A DNA stretch of 64,000 bases from Tropicibacter oceani (GCF_029958925.1 NZ_CP124616.1:930001-994000), one strand, 5' to 3'; shown: positions 19,927 through 29,679, counted from the stretch's first letter. Made by a program: numbers and translations. Notes: generated from the sequence alone by a model not told the origin.

Positions 19927-20721
19927 ATGGAATCGGCTTTGGATTGGCATACGGCGCGCGCTCTTTTGGAGTGGCAGTTCGAGATGGGGGTGGACGAGGC
20001 GATCTCGGACCGCCCGATCGACCGTTTCGCGATCGAGCAGGCCGCCCGCGAAGCCGCCGCATCGCAAAAGGCGCAGGTGGCTGTCGCCCGCACGGCCCCC
20101 GGCATCGTCGTGCCTGAAAAAGGGCCGGACCCGGTCGAGGTGGCCCTGGCCAGCGCCAAGGCCGCCGCCGACCTGGCGGGTCTGCGCGCTGCGATGGAGG
20201 CCTTTGAACACTGCGAGTTGAAGCGCGGGGCGCGCAACCTTGTGTTTTGCGACGGCAATCCCGCAGGCCGCGTGATGATCATCGGCGAAGCCCCCGGCCG
20301 CGACGAGGACCGCATTGGCAAACCGTTTGTCGGCAAGGCGGGGCAGTTGCTGGACCGGATGCTGGCGGCAATTGATTTGTCGCGTGACGACAGCGTCTAT
20401 ATCACCAACGTCCTGCCCTGGCGCCCGCCGCAGAACCGCGACCCCAAACCGGACGAGATCGCCATGATGCTGCCCTTTCTGCAGCGCCACATCGCCTTGG
20501 TCGATCCAGACCTGCTGGTGATCGCCGGGAACATCAGTTGCCAGGCTTTGCTGGGCAAACGCGGGATCACGCGGCTGCGCGGGCAATGGACCGAGGTTGC
20601 CGGCCGCCCGGCGCTGCCGATGTTTCACCCCGCCTACCTTCTGCGCACGCCCGCGGCCAAACGCGAAGCATGGGCCGATCTGCTAGAGCTGAGGACCCGG
20701 CTGGAGGCATCAGGCAAATGA
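19927..20721 (+). CDS. Uracil-DNA glycosylase, family 4-like, lacking Fe-S cysteines
   Basis: 264 residues, removing uracil from DNA at the start of base-excision repair. The family 4-type motifs are GEAPGRDED at residues 120-128, [16 protein letters not shown], and the C-terminal HPAYLL at 234-239. Family 4 enzymes normally coordinate a 4Fe-4S cluster with four cysteines; here the usual positions are occupied by a lone Cys96, Trp165 and Met181. An N-terminal extension of about 90 residues is rich in Ala. Overlaps the LysE gene by four bases. Confidence 0.85.
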   Translation: MESALDWHTARALLEWQFEMGVDEAISDRPIDRFAIEQAAREAAASQKAQVAVARTAPGIVVPEKGPDPVEVALASAKAAADLAGLRAAMEAFEHCELKRGARNLVFCDGNPAGRVMIIGEAPGRDEDRIGKPFVGKAGQLLDRMLAAIDLSRDDSVYITNVLPWRPPQNRDPKPDEIAMMLPFLQRHIALVDPDLLVIAGNISCQALLGKRGITRLRGQWTEVAGRPALPMFHPAYLLRTPAAKREAWADLLELRTRLEASGK

Positions 20722-21338
20722 GCGTTGATCTGATCGTTCTGCTTGCCTTTGTTCCGGCGGGGCTGGCCCTGAACCTGACGCCGGGGGCGGACATGATGTT
20801 CTGCCTGGCGCAGGGCTTGCGCGGTGGCGCGCGGCCCGGCTGGGCGGCCTCGGCCGGGATCGCGGCGGGGGGGCTGGTGCATGCGGCGCTGGCAGGGCTG
20901 GGGCTTAGCGCGCTTCTGGCGACCTTTCCCGCCGCTTTCGAGGCGATTCGCTGGGGCGGCGTGGCCTATCTGCTGTGGCTGGCGGTCAAGACACTGCGCG
21001 CGCCCATTGGCGGGCCGCAGGGCAAGGGGCTGCGCCCGGCGCAGGCCTTTGTGCAGGGCTTTGCGGTGAACATGACCAACCCCAAGGTGATCCTGTTCAT
21101 CCTGGCCTTTGTGCCGCAATTCGTGACGCCTGACCGGGCGATCCTGCCGCAGTTCCTGATCTTCGGAATGGTGCTGTCGCTGGGCGGGCTGGTGATCAAC
21201 GGGCTGGTCGGGCAATTCGCCGGATACCTGCGCGCCGGGCTGACCGGCGGGTCGGTGGCCGACCGGGTGCTGCGCTGGCTGTCGGCCACGCTGTTCGCGG
21301 GCCTTGCCGTGCGGCTGGCGCTGACCTCAACACGGTGA
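20718..21338 (+). CDS. LysE/RhtB family amino-acid exporter
   Basis: 206-residue inner-membrane protein. The N-terminal [29 protein letters not shown] matches the LysE/RhtB motif (NLTPGPD-like), and [24 protein letters not shown] is the central signature. Six hydrophobic segments. Likely exports an amino acid or derivative, but the substrate cannot be told. ATG overlaps the UDG stop (ATGA). Followed by moaB after 12 bp. Confidence 0.9.
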   Translation: MSVDLIVLLAFVPAGLALNLTPGADMMFCLAQGLRGGARPGWAASAGIAAGGLVHAALAGLGLSALLATFPAAFEAIRWGGVAYLLWLAVKTLRAPIGGPQGKGLRPAQAFVQGFAVNMTNPKVILFILAFVPQFVTPDRAILPQFLIFGMVLSLGGLVINGLVGQFAGYLRAGLTGGSVADRVLRWLSATLFAGLAVRLALTSTR

Positions 21339-21350
21339 AAGGGACATAGC

Positions 21351-21893
21351 ATGAGCCGTATCGACGAGACCAAGGAATTCATCCCGGTGCGTATCGCCAT
21401 CCTGACGGTCAGCGACACGCGTGGGCTGGATCAAGACCGCTCGGGCGACACGTTGGTGCAGCGGCTGACCGAGGCCGGTCACAGCCTTGCCGACCGCAAG
21501 ATCATCCGCGACGAACGCGCCGAGATCGCCGACCAGCTGCGCGCCTGGATCGCCAACCCCGAGGTGGACGTGATCATCTCGACCGGGGGCACGGGGCTGA
21601 CCGGACGCGACGTCACGGTCGAGGCGCACCGCGATGTCTATGAAAAGGAAATCGACGCCTTTGGCACCGTTTTCACCATGGTGTCGTTTCAGAAAATCGG
21701 CACCAGCGCCGTGCAAAGCCGCGCCACCGGGGGCGTCGCGGGCGGCACCTATCTGTTCGCGCTGCCGGGCAGCACCGGCGCCTGCAAGGACGCCTGGGAT
21801 GAAATTTTGCGCTGGCAGCTCGATTTCCGGCACCGGCCTTGTAACTTTGTCGAGATTTTTCCGCGTTTGGACGAACATTTGCGACGGAAGTGA
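21351..21893 (+). CDS. moaB: Molybdenum cofactor biosynthesis protein B
   Basis: 180 residues of the MoaB/MogA fold, which binds molybdopterin and helps adenylylation or metal insertion. ILTVSDTR (about residues 15-22), IISTGGTGLTGRDVTVEA and the FALPGSTGACKDAWDEIL loop are typical. Sits away from the main Mo-cofactor cluster at 36-40 kb. Same direction as the LysE gene and probably in one transcript with it. Confidence 0.93.
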   Translation: MSRIDETKEFIPVRIAILTVSDTRGLDQDRSGDTLVQRLTEAGHSLADRKIIRDERAEIADQLRAWIANPEVDVIISTGGTGLTGRDVTVEAHRDVYEKEIDAFGTVFTMVSFQKIGTSAVQSRATGGVAGGTYLFALPGSTGACKDAWDEILRWQLDFRHRPCNFVEIFPRLDEHLRRK

Positions 21894-21993
21894 TCCGCCC
21901 CTGCGTATAACCCCGTACAGTATTGTGCGGGGCATGTCCGGGAATTATTCCTGAGCCGTCCCGCACGGCGGTGACCTCCGCGGAGATTGATAC

Positions 21994-23451
21994 ATGCGCT
22001 TCTTACGCAAAAGCCTGACCGGGCTGTTCCTGACAGCCGTGACCCTGGGGTTGATGTTCTACGCCGGAACGATGGTGCGCGAGGCGGTTCAGGCCCGCAT
22101 GTCCGAAGAGCCGCGCGTGCCGCAGGCGCGGGAACGGGTCTTTGCCGTCAACGTCGCGCCGGTGGTTTTCGAAACGGTGACGCCGGTGCTCAGCGCCTTT
22201 GGCGAAGTGCAATCCAGTCGCACGCTGGAACTGCGCGCGGCCAGCAGCGGAACGCTGATCGATTTGCACCCGGATTTCGTCGAAGGCGGTCAGGTCACGC
22301 AGGGTCAGCTGTTGGCGCGTATCGACCCGGCCGATGCCCAGGCGGCGCTGGAACGCGCCGAAAGTGATCTGCTGGACGCTCAGGCCGAACAGCGTGAAGC
22401 GGACCGCGCCATCGTGCTGGCCGAGGATGAATTGCAGGCGGCGCGCGACCAGGTGGCCCTGCGCGAACAGGCGCTGAAGCGGCAAACCGACCTGGTGGAT
22501 CGCAACGTCGGTACCGCTGCGGCGGTCGAAACCGCAGAACTGGCCCTGTCCAGCGCGCATCAGGCGGTGCTGTCACGGCGCCAGGCGGTGGCGACAGCAC
22601 AATCGCGGATTGATCAGGCCGCGACCAAGCTCAAGCGCGCCCAGATCGCGTTGGAAGAAGCGCGCCGGCATCTGGCCAACACCGAAATCCGCGCGGAATT
22701 CTCGGGCACGCTGTCGGATGTGACGGTGGTCGCCGGTCGTCTGGTGTCGACCAATGAAAAGCTGGCGCAGATTGTCGATGCAGACGCGCTCGAAGTGGTG
22801 TTCAGGGTGTCGACGCAGGAATACGCGCGGCTTCTGGACGACGACGGCAAACTGCGCCGCGCCGATGTGACGGTCACGCTGGATGTCTTTGGCACGAACA
22901 TCCAGGCGCGCGGCCAGATCAGCCGCGAAAGCGCGGCGGTGGGCGATGGTCAGACCGGACGCCGCCTGTTCGCCACGCTGGACGCGCCGCGCGGTTTCAA
23001 ACCCGGCGATTTCGTCACCGTTTCGGTGCAAGAGGCGCCCTTGGCCCGTGTTGCCCGGCTGCCCGCCACGGCAGTCAACGCCGCGGGCGAGGTTCTGGTG
23101 ATCGGCGAGGAAGAACGGCTTGCGACTGCGGTGGTCACGGTACTGCGACGGCAGGGCGACGATGTCCTGATCCGCGCCCGCGATCTTGAGGGCCAAGAGG
23201 TTGTGGCGGAACGCACGCCCCTGCTGGGGGCGGGCATCCGCGTCAATCCGCTGCGCAGCGAAGGTGCGCCTGCCCCGCAGGAACCCGAAATGCTGGAACT
23301 GACCGAGGAACGCCGCGCCAAGCTGCGCGCCTTTGTCGAAGGAAACACCCGCATGCCGGAAGAGGCCAAGGCGCGCATCCTGTCGCAACTGTCGCAGGAC
23401 AAGGTTCCCGCCAGCACGGTCGCCCGTCTCGAAGAACGGATGGGGGGCTGA
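21994..23451 (+). CDS. RND efflux periplasmic adaptor (membrane fusion protein)
   Basis: 485 residues. An N-terminal hydrophobic segment (about 8-26) anchors or exports the protein. A barrel-sandwich half (LELRAASSGTLIDLHPDFVEGGQVTQGQLLARID, about 80-112) precedes a long alpha-helical hairpin rich in Ala, Glu and Gln (about 115-225). The second half of the lipoyl-like domain (AEFSGTLSDVTVVAGRLV) follows. The C-terminus is unusual, with an acidic and Arg-rich helical tail after residue 425. Works with the permease encoded immediately downstream. No outer-membrane factor gene is present in the window. Confidence 0.93.
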   Translation: MRFLRKSLTGLFLTAVTLGLMFYAGTMVREAVQARMSEEPRVPQARERVFAVNVAPVVFETVTPVLSAFGEVQSSRTLELRAASSGTLIDLHPDFVEGGQVTQGQLLARIDPADAQAALERAESDLLDAQAEQREADRAIVLAEDELQAARDQVALREQALKRQTDLVDRNVGTAAAVETAELALSSAHQAVLSRRQAVATAQSRIDQAATKLKRAQIALEEARRHLANTEIRAEFSGTLSDVTVVAGRLVSTNEKLAQIVDADALEVVFRVSTQEYARLLDDDGKLRRADVTVTLDVFGTNIQARGQISRESAAVGDGQTGRRLFATLDAPRGFKPGDFVTVSVQEAPLARVARLPATAVNAAGEVLVIGEEERLATAVVTVLRRQGDDVLIRARDLEGQEVVAERTPLLGAGIRVNPLRSEGAPAPQEPEMLELTEERRAKLRAFVEGNTRMPEEAKARILSQLSQDKVPASTVARLEERMGG

Positions 23452-23452
23452 C

Positions 23453-26400
23453 ATGGCACGTGCCCTGCCTGATCGCGCCGGCGGCATCTTTTCCTACTTT
23501 ACCCGCCACCCGACCCTGTCGAACCTTTTATTGGTCGTGCTTCTGGTCGCAGGGCTGTTCGCGGTTCCCAACATGCGGGCGCAGTTCTTTCCCGACGTGA
23601 TCATCGATGAGGTGTCGGTGTCCGTCCAATGGGACGGCGCCGGGGCCGAGGATGTGGATTCCGCCATCGTGCAGGTTCTCGAACCGGCCCTGCTGACGGT
23701 CGAGGGGGTCGAAAGCTCGTCCGCTTCGTCGCGCGAGGGACGCGCTTCGATCAGTCTCGAGTTCGAGCCGGGCTGGGACATGGCGCGCGCTGCCAATGAC
23801 GTGCAATCGGCGGTGGACGGGGTCACCAACCTGCCCGAAGACGCCGAAGAACCGGATGTCGAACGCCGCTATTGGCGCGACCGGGTCACCGACCTGGTGA
23901 TCACCGGACCCGTGGGCACGGATCAGCTGGCCCGGTTTGCCGATGAACTGGTGGTGCGCCTGTTCGCCGAAGGCGTGACGCGCACGACCATCCAGGGGCT
24001 TGCCGCGCCGCGCACCGTGATCGAGGTGCCATCGCAGAACCTGATCGCCAACGACGTCACCATGGCGCAGATCGCTACCGCCATCGCCGCCGAGGTCAAC
24101 GCCGATCCGGCGGGCGATGTGGGCAGCGCGGGCGCGCGTGTGCGCACCGGTGTCGAAAAACGCGCGGCCGACGATCTGGCGGGGATCGTGCTGCGGTCGA
24201 ACCAGGATGGCTCCAAGCTGACGGTGGGCGACGTGGCCCGCGTCCGGGTCGAGGGGATCGACCGCGAACGCAGCTATTTCGTCGGCGAAAACCCGGCGAT
24301 TTCGGTGCGGGTCGACCGCAGCGACCGGGGCGACGCCATCGGCATTCAAAAGACGGTGCAGGAGGTCGCGGACGACTTCAGCGCCTCGCTGCCGCAGGGT
24401 GTCAGCATTGATTTGATCCGCACCCGGGCCGAGGCCATCACCGGGCGTCTGAACATCCTTCTGGACAACGCGACCATGGGACTGGCCCTGGTGGTTGCGC
24501 TGCTGTTCCTGTTCCTGAACGCGCGCACCGCGCTTTGGGTGGCCCTGGGCATCCCGACCTCGCTGCTGGCGGCGATTGCGCTGATGTATGTGTCGGGGCT
24601 GACGATCAACATGATCTCGTTGTTCGCGCTGATCATCACCCTTGGGATCGTGGTCGACGATGCCATCGTGGTGGGCGAACATGCCGACCACCTGGCGCGG
24701 CGCGGCTTGGGCCCTTATGAGGCGGCCGAGACCGCGGCGCGGCGCATGGCGTTGCCGGTGTTTTCGGCCACGCTGACCACGATCATCGCGTTTTTCGGGC
24801 TTGTCGCCATCGGCGGGCGCTTTGGCGACCTGATCGGGGACATTCCGTTCACGGTGATTGCCGTGCTGATGGCCAGTCTGGTCGAATGCTTCTTGATCCT
24901 GCCCAATCACATGGCCCATGCGGTGGCGCACAGCGTCAAGAACCATTGGTACGACCTGCCATCGCGCGTGACCAACCGGGCATTCCGCTGGATCCGCGAA
25001 ACCCTGTTCCGGCCTTTCGTCGCCGGGGTGATCGCCGCGCGCTACGTGGTCCTGGCGGGGGCTGTCGTGGCCTTTGCCAGCCAGGCGGCGCTGTTCATTC
25101 GCGGCGACGTGCAGTGGCGGTTCTTCAACTCGCCCGAGCAGCCTTCGGTCACCGGCAACTTTGCCATGGCGCCGGGCGCCACGCGAAGCGATACTCTGGA
25201 ACAGATGCGCCTGCTGCAACGGGCGACCGAGGATCTGGGCCGCGAATACGAAGAGCGGTACGGCACCAACCCGCTTGACTATGTCATGGCCGAAATCGGC
25301 GGCAATGCCGGGCGCGGCCTGTCCGGCGCCGAAACCAAGGACGCCGACCAGTTGGGCGGCATTTCGATCGAACTGATCGAGGCCGACCTGCGGCCCTATT
25401 CCAGCTTTGCCTTTGTCGGGGAACTGCAGGACAAGGTCACGCGCCACCCGCTGGTCGAAACGATTTCCTTCCGTGGTTGGCGGTCGGGGCCGGGCGGCGA
25501 TGCGCTGGACGTCCAGTTCTATGGTGCCAGCGCTGCGGTCCTGAAATCCGCCTCTGAGGATCTGAAGGCTGCCGTCAGCCGCTTTCCCGAGGTGTCGGCC
25601 GTCGAGGACAACCTGGCCTACGACAAGGAAGAGTTGATCCTTGAGCTGACGCCGCAGGGGCAGGCGCTGGGCTTTGACATCGACGGGCTGGGGCGCGTGT
25701 TGCGCAACCGGCTTGGCGGGATCGAGGCCGCGACCTATCCCGATGGTCCGCGCAGCGCGACGATCCGGGTCGAATTGCCCGAGGGCGAATTGACCGCCGA
25801 TTTCCTGGAGCGCACCCACATGCGCACCAATGCGGGCGAATACGTGCCGCTGGCCGACCTTGTCAGCGTCGAGCGTCGCACCGGCTTTTCCACTGTTCTG
25901 CGTGAAAACGGCGTGCGGCTGATTTCCGTGACAGGTGACATATCCGAGGACGACCCGGCCCGCGCGACCGAGATCATGAAAGCGCTGGAAGAGGAAATCC
26001 TGCCCGGCATCTCGGCGAACCGGCAGGTCGATTACCGGATTTCCGGCCTGGCCGAACAGGAAAACGAATTCCTGGCCGATGCGCTCAGCGGTCTGGTTCT
26101 GGTGCTTTTGGGGATATACCTTGTCCTGGCCTGGGTCTTTGCCAGCTGGACGCGGCCCATGGTGGTGATGTCGGTGATCCCCTTCGGGCTGGTCGGAACG
26201 ATCTATGGCCACGCGGCCTGGGAAATCCCGCTAAGCATGTTCACGGTGGTCGGGCTGCTGGGGATGACCGGGATCATCATCAACGATTCCATCGTGCTGG
26301 TGACGCAGATCGACGAATACGCGGCCGAAAGGGGCATTGTTCCGTCGATCATCGACGGTGCCGCCGATCGCCTGCGGCCGGTGTTCCTGACCACCGCGAC

Positions 26401-26851
26401 CACGGTTCTGGGCCTTGCGCCGCTGCTGTACGAACGGTCGGACGATGCGCAGTTCCTCAAGCCGACGGTCGTGACGCTGGTCTACGGTCTGGGCTTTGGG
26501 ATGATCCTGGTGCTGATGGTCGTTCCGGCCCTGATCGCCGTACAGCACGACATGGGGCGGATGCGCGTCGCGTTTCGCCGGGGGCTGCGGTTCCGGGCGG
26601 GCGGTGTGCGTGCGCTGACCTGGCTGGGGGCGCTGGCGCTGTTGGGATGGCTTGGGGCCACCATGGGCCACGTCGCCTGGACCGGCGCGCTGCCCCAGGC
26701 GCTGGCCTTGCCGCAAGTCGCCTCAATGCCGGCGATGTTGGCGGCGCTGGGGATGTTCATCCTGGGGGCGGCGGTTGTATCGCTGGGCCTGTATGTGCTG
26801 GCCGGTCTGGCGCTGGGCCTGGCCCGCCTGAAACGGCACCGCGCGGCGTAG
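23453..26851 (+). CDS. RND efflux transporter permease
   Basis: 1132-residue inner-membrane proton antiporter of the AcrB/MMPL-like RND superfamily. Start at ATG 23453, two bases after the adaptor stop. The first transmembrane helix (LSNLLLVVLLVAGLFAVP) is followed by the first large periplasmic loop. TM4 contains the proton-relay pair in GIVVDDAIVVGEHADH (about residue 405). A second periplasmic loop precedes the C-terminal helix bundle. The final about 80 residues carry two extra hydrophobic stretches, more than a standard 12-TM design. Substrates are likely hydrophobic or amphipathic compounds; not deducible. Confidence 0.94.
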   Translation: MARALPDRAGGIFSYFTRHPTLSNLLLVVLLVAGLFAVPNMRAQFFPDVIIDEVSVSVQWDGAGAEDVDSAIVQVLEPALLTVEGVESSSASSREGRASISLEFEPGWDMARAANDVQSAVDGVTNLPEDAEEPDVERRYWRDRVTDLVITGPVGTDQLARFADELVVRLFAEGVTRTTIQGLAAPRTVIEVPSQNLIANDVTMAQIATAIAAEVNADPAGDVGSAGARVRTGVEKRAADDLAGIVLRSNQDGSKLTVGDVARVRVEGIDRERSYFVGENPAISVRVDRSDRGDAIGIQKTVQEVADDFSASLPQGVSIDLIRTRAEAITGRLNILLDNATMGLALVVALLFLFLNARTALWVALGIPTSLLAAIALMYVSGLTINMISLFALIITLGIVVDDAIVVGEHADHLARRGLGPYEAAETAARRMALPVFSATLTTIIAFFGLVAIGGRFGDLIGDIPFTVIAVLMASLVECFLILPNHMAHAVAHSVKNHWYDLPSRVTNRAFRWIRETLFRPFVAGVIAARYVVLAGAVVAFASQAALFIRGDVQWRFFNSPEQPSVTGNFAMAPGATRSDTLEQMRLLQRATEDLGREYEERYGTNPLDYVMAEIGGNAGRGLSGAETKDADQLGGISIELIEADLRPYSSFAFVGELQDKVTRHPLVETISFRGWRSGPGGDALDVQFYGASAAVLKSASEDLKAAVSRFPEVSAVEDNLAYDKEELILELTPQGQALGFDIDGLGRVLRNRLGGIEAATYPDGPRSATIRVELPEGELTADFLERTHMRTNAGEYVPLADLVSVERRTGFSTVLRENGVRLISVTGDISEDDPARATEIMKALEEEILPGISANRQVDYRISGLAEQENEFLADALSGLVLVLLGIYLVLAWVFASWTRPMVVMSVIPFGLVGTIYGHAAWEIPLSMFTVVGLLGMTGIIINDSIVLVTQIDEYAAERGIVPSIIDGAADRLRPVFLTTATTVLGLAPLLYERSDDAQFLKPTVVTLVYGLGFGMILVLMVVPALIAVQHDMGRMRVAFRRGLRFRAGGVRALTWLGALALLGWLGATMGHVAWTGALPQALALPQVASMPAMLAALGMFILGAAVVSLGLYVLAGLALGLARLKRHRAA

Positions 26852-26871
26852 GGGCCGCGCGCGTATGCCGC

Positions 26872-27675
26872 CTAGCGGTCGCAGCCCTTGATATCGACCG
26901 CCATGTCGCCCGCGATCACGGTGATCCGCACGCCCGAGCGATCCAGCGCAAAGGCGCCGCCGGTGGTATGGGTCAACCGGGTTTCGGCAACCAGCAGGCC
27001 GCCATCCCAACGGGTTTCGGGTTCGGCGACCCAGATGTCGGGGTCTGCGGTTTCGATAACGGTGTCGGGCGTGCCGGACAGGCGCGGCATGGCGATTTCG
27101 GTGCGCAGGGTCATCCCTGCCTGGCTTAGGCCGACCTTGCAGTGCACGGCCGTCACCCCCGCCTCGGCGGCGGAAAAGGGTACATCGGCCATGGCGGCGG
27201 CGATCAACGGATCCGGGGTGCCACCGGTGGCGGGCAGGATTGCCTCGACCCGGACGCGGTGCGGCAGGCAGACATCCTTGCAGATGCCGATGTCGATGAT
27301 CCCGCGCAGGCGGCTGTCCTTGCCGGTGTGGCGCAGGCTGACGCGCAGGGGCAGCACCACCTCGCCCTTGTACCCGACCGAGCGCATGCCGGACTGGTGG
27401 AACACGTGCGGCGCGGGCCAGCTTACCTCGACCTTGCTGGTCTGGTTGCCGCGCCAGTCGAACAGCGGCGGAATGCCCGCGTCGCCGGGCGCGCGCCAAT
27501 AGGTTTTCCACCCCGGAGCAAGCGTCAGGTGCAGCGCGGCCATGTGGTCGCCATTGGGCAGCCGCCAGCCCGGGCGCAGCTGTGCCTGAACGACGTTGTC
27601 ATATCCGCCCGCGCCGGCAAGGGCGGGCAGGCAAAGCAGGGGAAAAAGGGCGTGCGATATCTTCATCATGCTCAC
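26872..27675 (-). CDS. DsbD-alpha-like periplasmic protein
   Basis: 267 residues. Signal peptide at the N-terminus (ISHALFPLLCLPALAGAGG). The domain resembles the N-terminal periplasmic thiol-exchange domain of DsbD, with the pair C132 and C136 in GICKDVCLPHRV and the GWKTYWRAPGDAGIPP segment. There is no DsbD membrane domain or thioredoxin-like C-terminus. It may pass electrons to an exported partner, but its membrane reductant is unknown. The GTG at 27675 gives the longest protein; ATGs at 27669 and 27666 are alternatives. Confidence 0.82.
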   Translation of the reverse strand: MSMMKISHALFPLLCLPALAGAGGYDNVVQAQLRPGWRLPNGDHMAALHLTLAPGWKTYWRAPGDAGIPPLFDWRGNQTSKVEVSWPAPHVFHQSGMRSVGYKGEVVLPLRVSLRHTGKDSRLRGIIDIGICKDVCLPHRVRVEAILPATGGTPDPLIAAAMADVPFSAAEAGVTAVHCKVGLSQAGMTLRTEIAMPRLSGTPDTVIETADPDIWVAEPETRWDGGLLVAETRLTHTTGGAFALDRSGVRITVIAGDMAVDIKGCDR

Positions 27676-27801
27676 ATGGCCTGTTTGAGATGAAAAATGA
27701 AGTCACGTTCCGGCGATGGTGCGTGCACGGTGGCGTGACCGACACGCACGGCTTTCCCTTGCGCGTGCCGCGGCGCGGGGCCATGTTGAAAGGACGGACT
27801 T

Positions 27802-28401
27802 ATGAGAAAGGCCGCCGCCATGCAGGACAGAACCCCGCTTGCCACCACGGATCTGACAGGAAAGATGCTGATCGCGATGCCCGGCATGGGCGATCCGCGG
27901 TTCGAGCACAGCGTCGTCTTCATGTGTGATCATTCCGACGAAGGCGCGATGGGGCTGATCGTGAACAAGCCCAGCGGCGACGTCGACATGAAGGCGCTTC
28001 TGGCGCAGCTGGATGTTGCGATGTCCCCCGATGTGACCAGCCGGGCGGTGCACTTTGGCGGACCGGTGGAAATGGGGCGCGGCTTTGTGCTGCATTCGCC
28101 CGACTACGCGTCGGCCATGACTACGTTGCAGGTGCGCGATGACATCAGCATGACCGCCACGCTGGACATTCTCGAAGAGTTGGGGCGCGGCACCGGGCCC
28201 GCGCAATGGCTGATGGCGCTGGGCTATTCCGGCTGGGGGCCGGGGCAGCTGGAAAGCGAATTGGCGCAGAACGGCTGGCTGGTCTGCGATGCCTCGGCGC
28301 GGCTGATCTTTGACCTGCCGGATGTGGAAAAATGGGAGGCGGCGCTGGAAACCCTGGGGGTCGCGGCGCTTGCGCTGTCCGCCGAGGGTGGGCGCGCTTG
28401 A
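27802..28401 (+). CDS. YqgE/AlgH family protein
   Basis: 199 residues. Family features include GKMLIAMPGMGDPRFEHSVVFMCDHSDEGAMGLIVNKP and, later, FGGPVEMGRGFVLHS and YSGWGPGQLESELAQNGWLV. The molecular role of this conserved family is unresolved. AAAGGA lies upstream of ATG 27802; ATG 27820 would remove six residues. Divergent from the DsbD-like gene and overlaps the next small gene by TTGA. Confidence 0.9.
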   Translation: MRKAAAMQDRTPLATTDLTGKMLIAMPGMGDPRFEHSVVFMCDHSDEGAMGLIVNKPSGDVDMKALLAQLDVAMSPDVTSRAVHFGGPVEMGRGFVLHSPDYASAMTTLQVRDDISMTATLDILEELGRGTGPAQWLMALGYSGWGPGQLESELAQNGWLVCDASARLIFDLPDVEKWEAALETLGVAALALSAEGGRA

Positions 28402-28757
28402 CCGCGCGGGGCGCAGGCCCCGATCTGCCAGACATCTGGCAGGGCATCGACGTGAAATGGAGCGCCGATTGGGCGCCCGAACCCGCCGCCATCAAGACCG
28501 CCACCAAGCTGCTGAGCCTGCTGTCCGAGCAGGCCGCAATGCCGATCAGCGCCACGCGGGGCTATTGGCCGACGGTATCGCTGCAGTGGGAAGGTGGGCA
28601 GATCGAAGTCGAGGTCTTTGCCAGCCACTGCGAGCTGTACCATTTCAAGGACGGTCAGCTTGTCGGGGCGGCAATCCCGCAGTTCAAGGCCAGCAAGGCG
28701 GGTATTGCGCCCCTGTTGGCGGCGCTGGCGACTATCGCTCGGCCGCCGCCCGGCTAA
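28398..28757 (+). CDS. Hypothetical protein after yqgE
   Basis: 119 residues from the TTG at 28398, whose TTGA overlaps the YqgE stop. Residues 33-50 (KTATKLLSLLSEQAAMPI) form a helix, and the rest looks like a small alpha/beta fold (SLQWEGGQIEVEVFASHCELYHFKDGQ). No family recognised. Its last 26 bases overlap the 3' end of the convergent tsaC gene. Confidence 0.55.
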   Translation: MTARGAGPDLPDIWQGIDVKWSADWAPEPAAIKTATKLLSLLSEQAAMPISATRGYWPTVSLQWEGGQIEVEVFASHCELYHFKDGQLVGAAIPQFKASKAGIAPLLAALATIARPPPG

Positions 28758-29679
28758 GCCGGTCGTTGATGGCAACGCCCAGCCCGACATGGGGTATCGG
28801 CGACACCGCAATGGTCTCGGCGCCCGTGGCATCCAGGCTGTGCAGGAATTCAAACAGGTTGGCGGCGGCTTCTGTCAGGTCGCCTGTGGCGGACAGGTTC
28901 AGATCGCAGGCGACATCGCCAAAACCAAGCCGCGCTTCGCCGTCGTTCCAATCGGTCGCGTTCAGGCGCACTTGTGCGCGCGGGGCATAATGCGATCTGA
29001 TCTGCCCAGGCGCCGAGATCGTTTCGGTGTCGCGGCGTTCGGCGACTGGTGCGCCAAGCGTTTCGGACAGCTGTTCAAGGGTGATCCCACCGGGGCGCAG
29101 CAAGGTCGGTTTGCCGGCAAGGCCAAGGATCGTGGATTCCAGGCCGACGTGGCAGGCGCCGCCATCCACCACTGCCTCGATCCGGCCTGACAGCCCTTGC
29201 AGGACATGCGCCGCGCGGGTCGGGCTGATCTGCCCCGAACGGTTGGCCGAAGGCGCGGCAACCGGCCCGCCAAAGGCGCGCAGCAGGGCGCGGGCGACAG
29301 GGGCCTGCGGGATACGAACGGCCAGCGTATCCAGCCCGGCAGTGACCAGTTTCGACACCTGCGCCCCGTCGCGCAGCGGCAGGACCAGGGTCAGGGGGCC
29401 GGGCCACCAGGCGCGGGCGACGGCCTCGGCGGCATCGTTCCAGACGACCAGTTGCTTTACCGCGTCCAGATCGGCCAGATGCACGATCAGCGGGTTGAAA
29501 CTGGGGCGGCCCTTGGCTTCGTAGATGCGGGCGACGGCATGGTCATTGCAGGCATCCGCGCCAAGGCCATAGACCGTTTCGGTCGGAAAGGCGACAAGCG
29601 CGCCCTGCCGCAACAACGCGGCGGCCTGATCCAGCCCTGCGGCATCGGCGGTCAATGTCTGGGTCGTCGGATTGGCCAT
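28732..29679 (-). CDS. tsaC: L-threonylcarbamoyladenylate synthase (Sua5/YrdC/TsaC)
   Basis: 315 residues: an N-terminal YrdC-like domain (about 1-200) plus a C-terminal Sua5 domain. Makes threonylcarbamoyl-AMP from threonine, bicarbonate and ATP, used for t6A37 in ANN-decoding tRNAs. FPTETVYGLGADAC (about 32-45) and KGRPSFNPLIVHLAD are the YrdC signature. AAPSANRSGQISPT marks the nucleotide-binding loop. Convergent with, and overlapping, the small hypothetical gene. Confidence 0.95.
   Translation of the reverse strand: MANPTTQTLTADAAGLDQAAALLRQGALVAFPTETVYGLGADACNDHAVARIYEAKGRPSFNPLIVHLADLDAVKQLVVWNDAAEAVARAWWPGPLTLVLPLRDGAQVSKLVTAGLDTLAVRIPQAPVARALLRAFGGPVAAPSANRSGQISPTRAAHVLQGLSGRIEAVVDGGACHVGLESTILGLAGKPTLLRPGGITLEQLSETLGAPVAERRDTETISAPGQIRSHYAPRAQVRLNATDWNDGEARLGFGDVACDLNLSATGDLTEAAANLFEFLHSLDATGAETIAVSPIPHVGLGVAINDRLSRAAAER

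Noticed and set aside
23528-26212. Long minus-strand open frame opposite the RND permease
   Set aside because: Shadow of the permease gene; Arg/His/Gln-rich translation without domain motifs.
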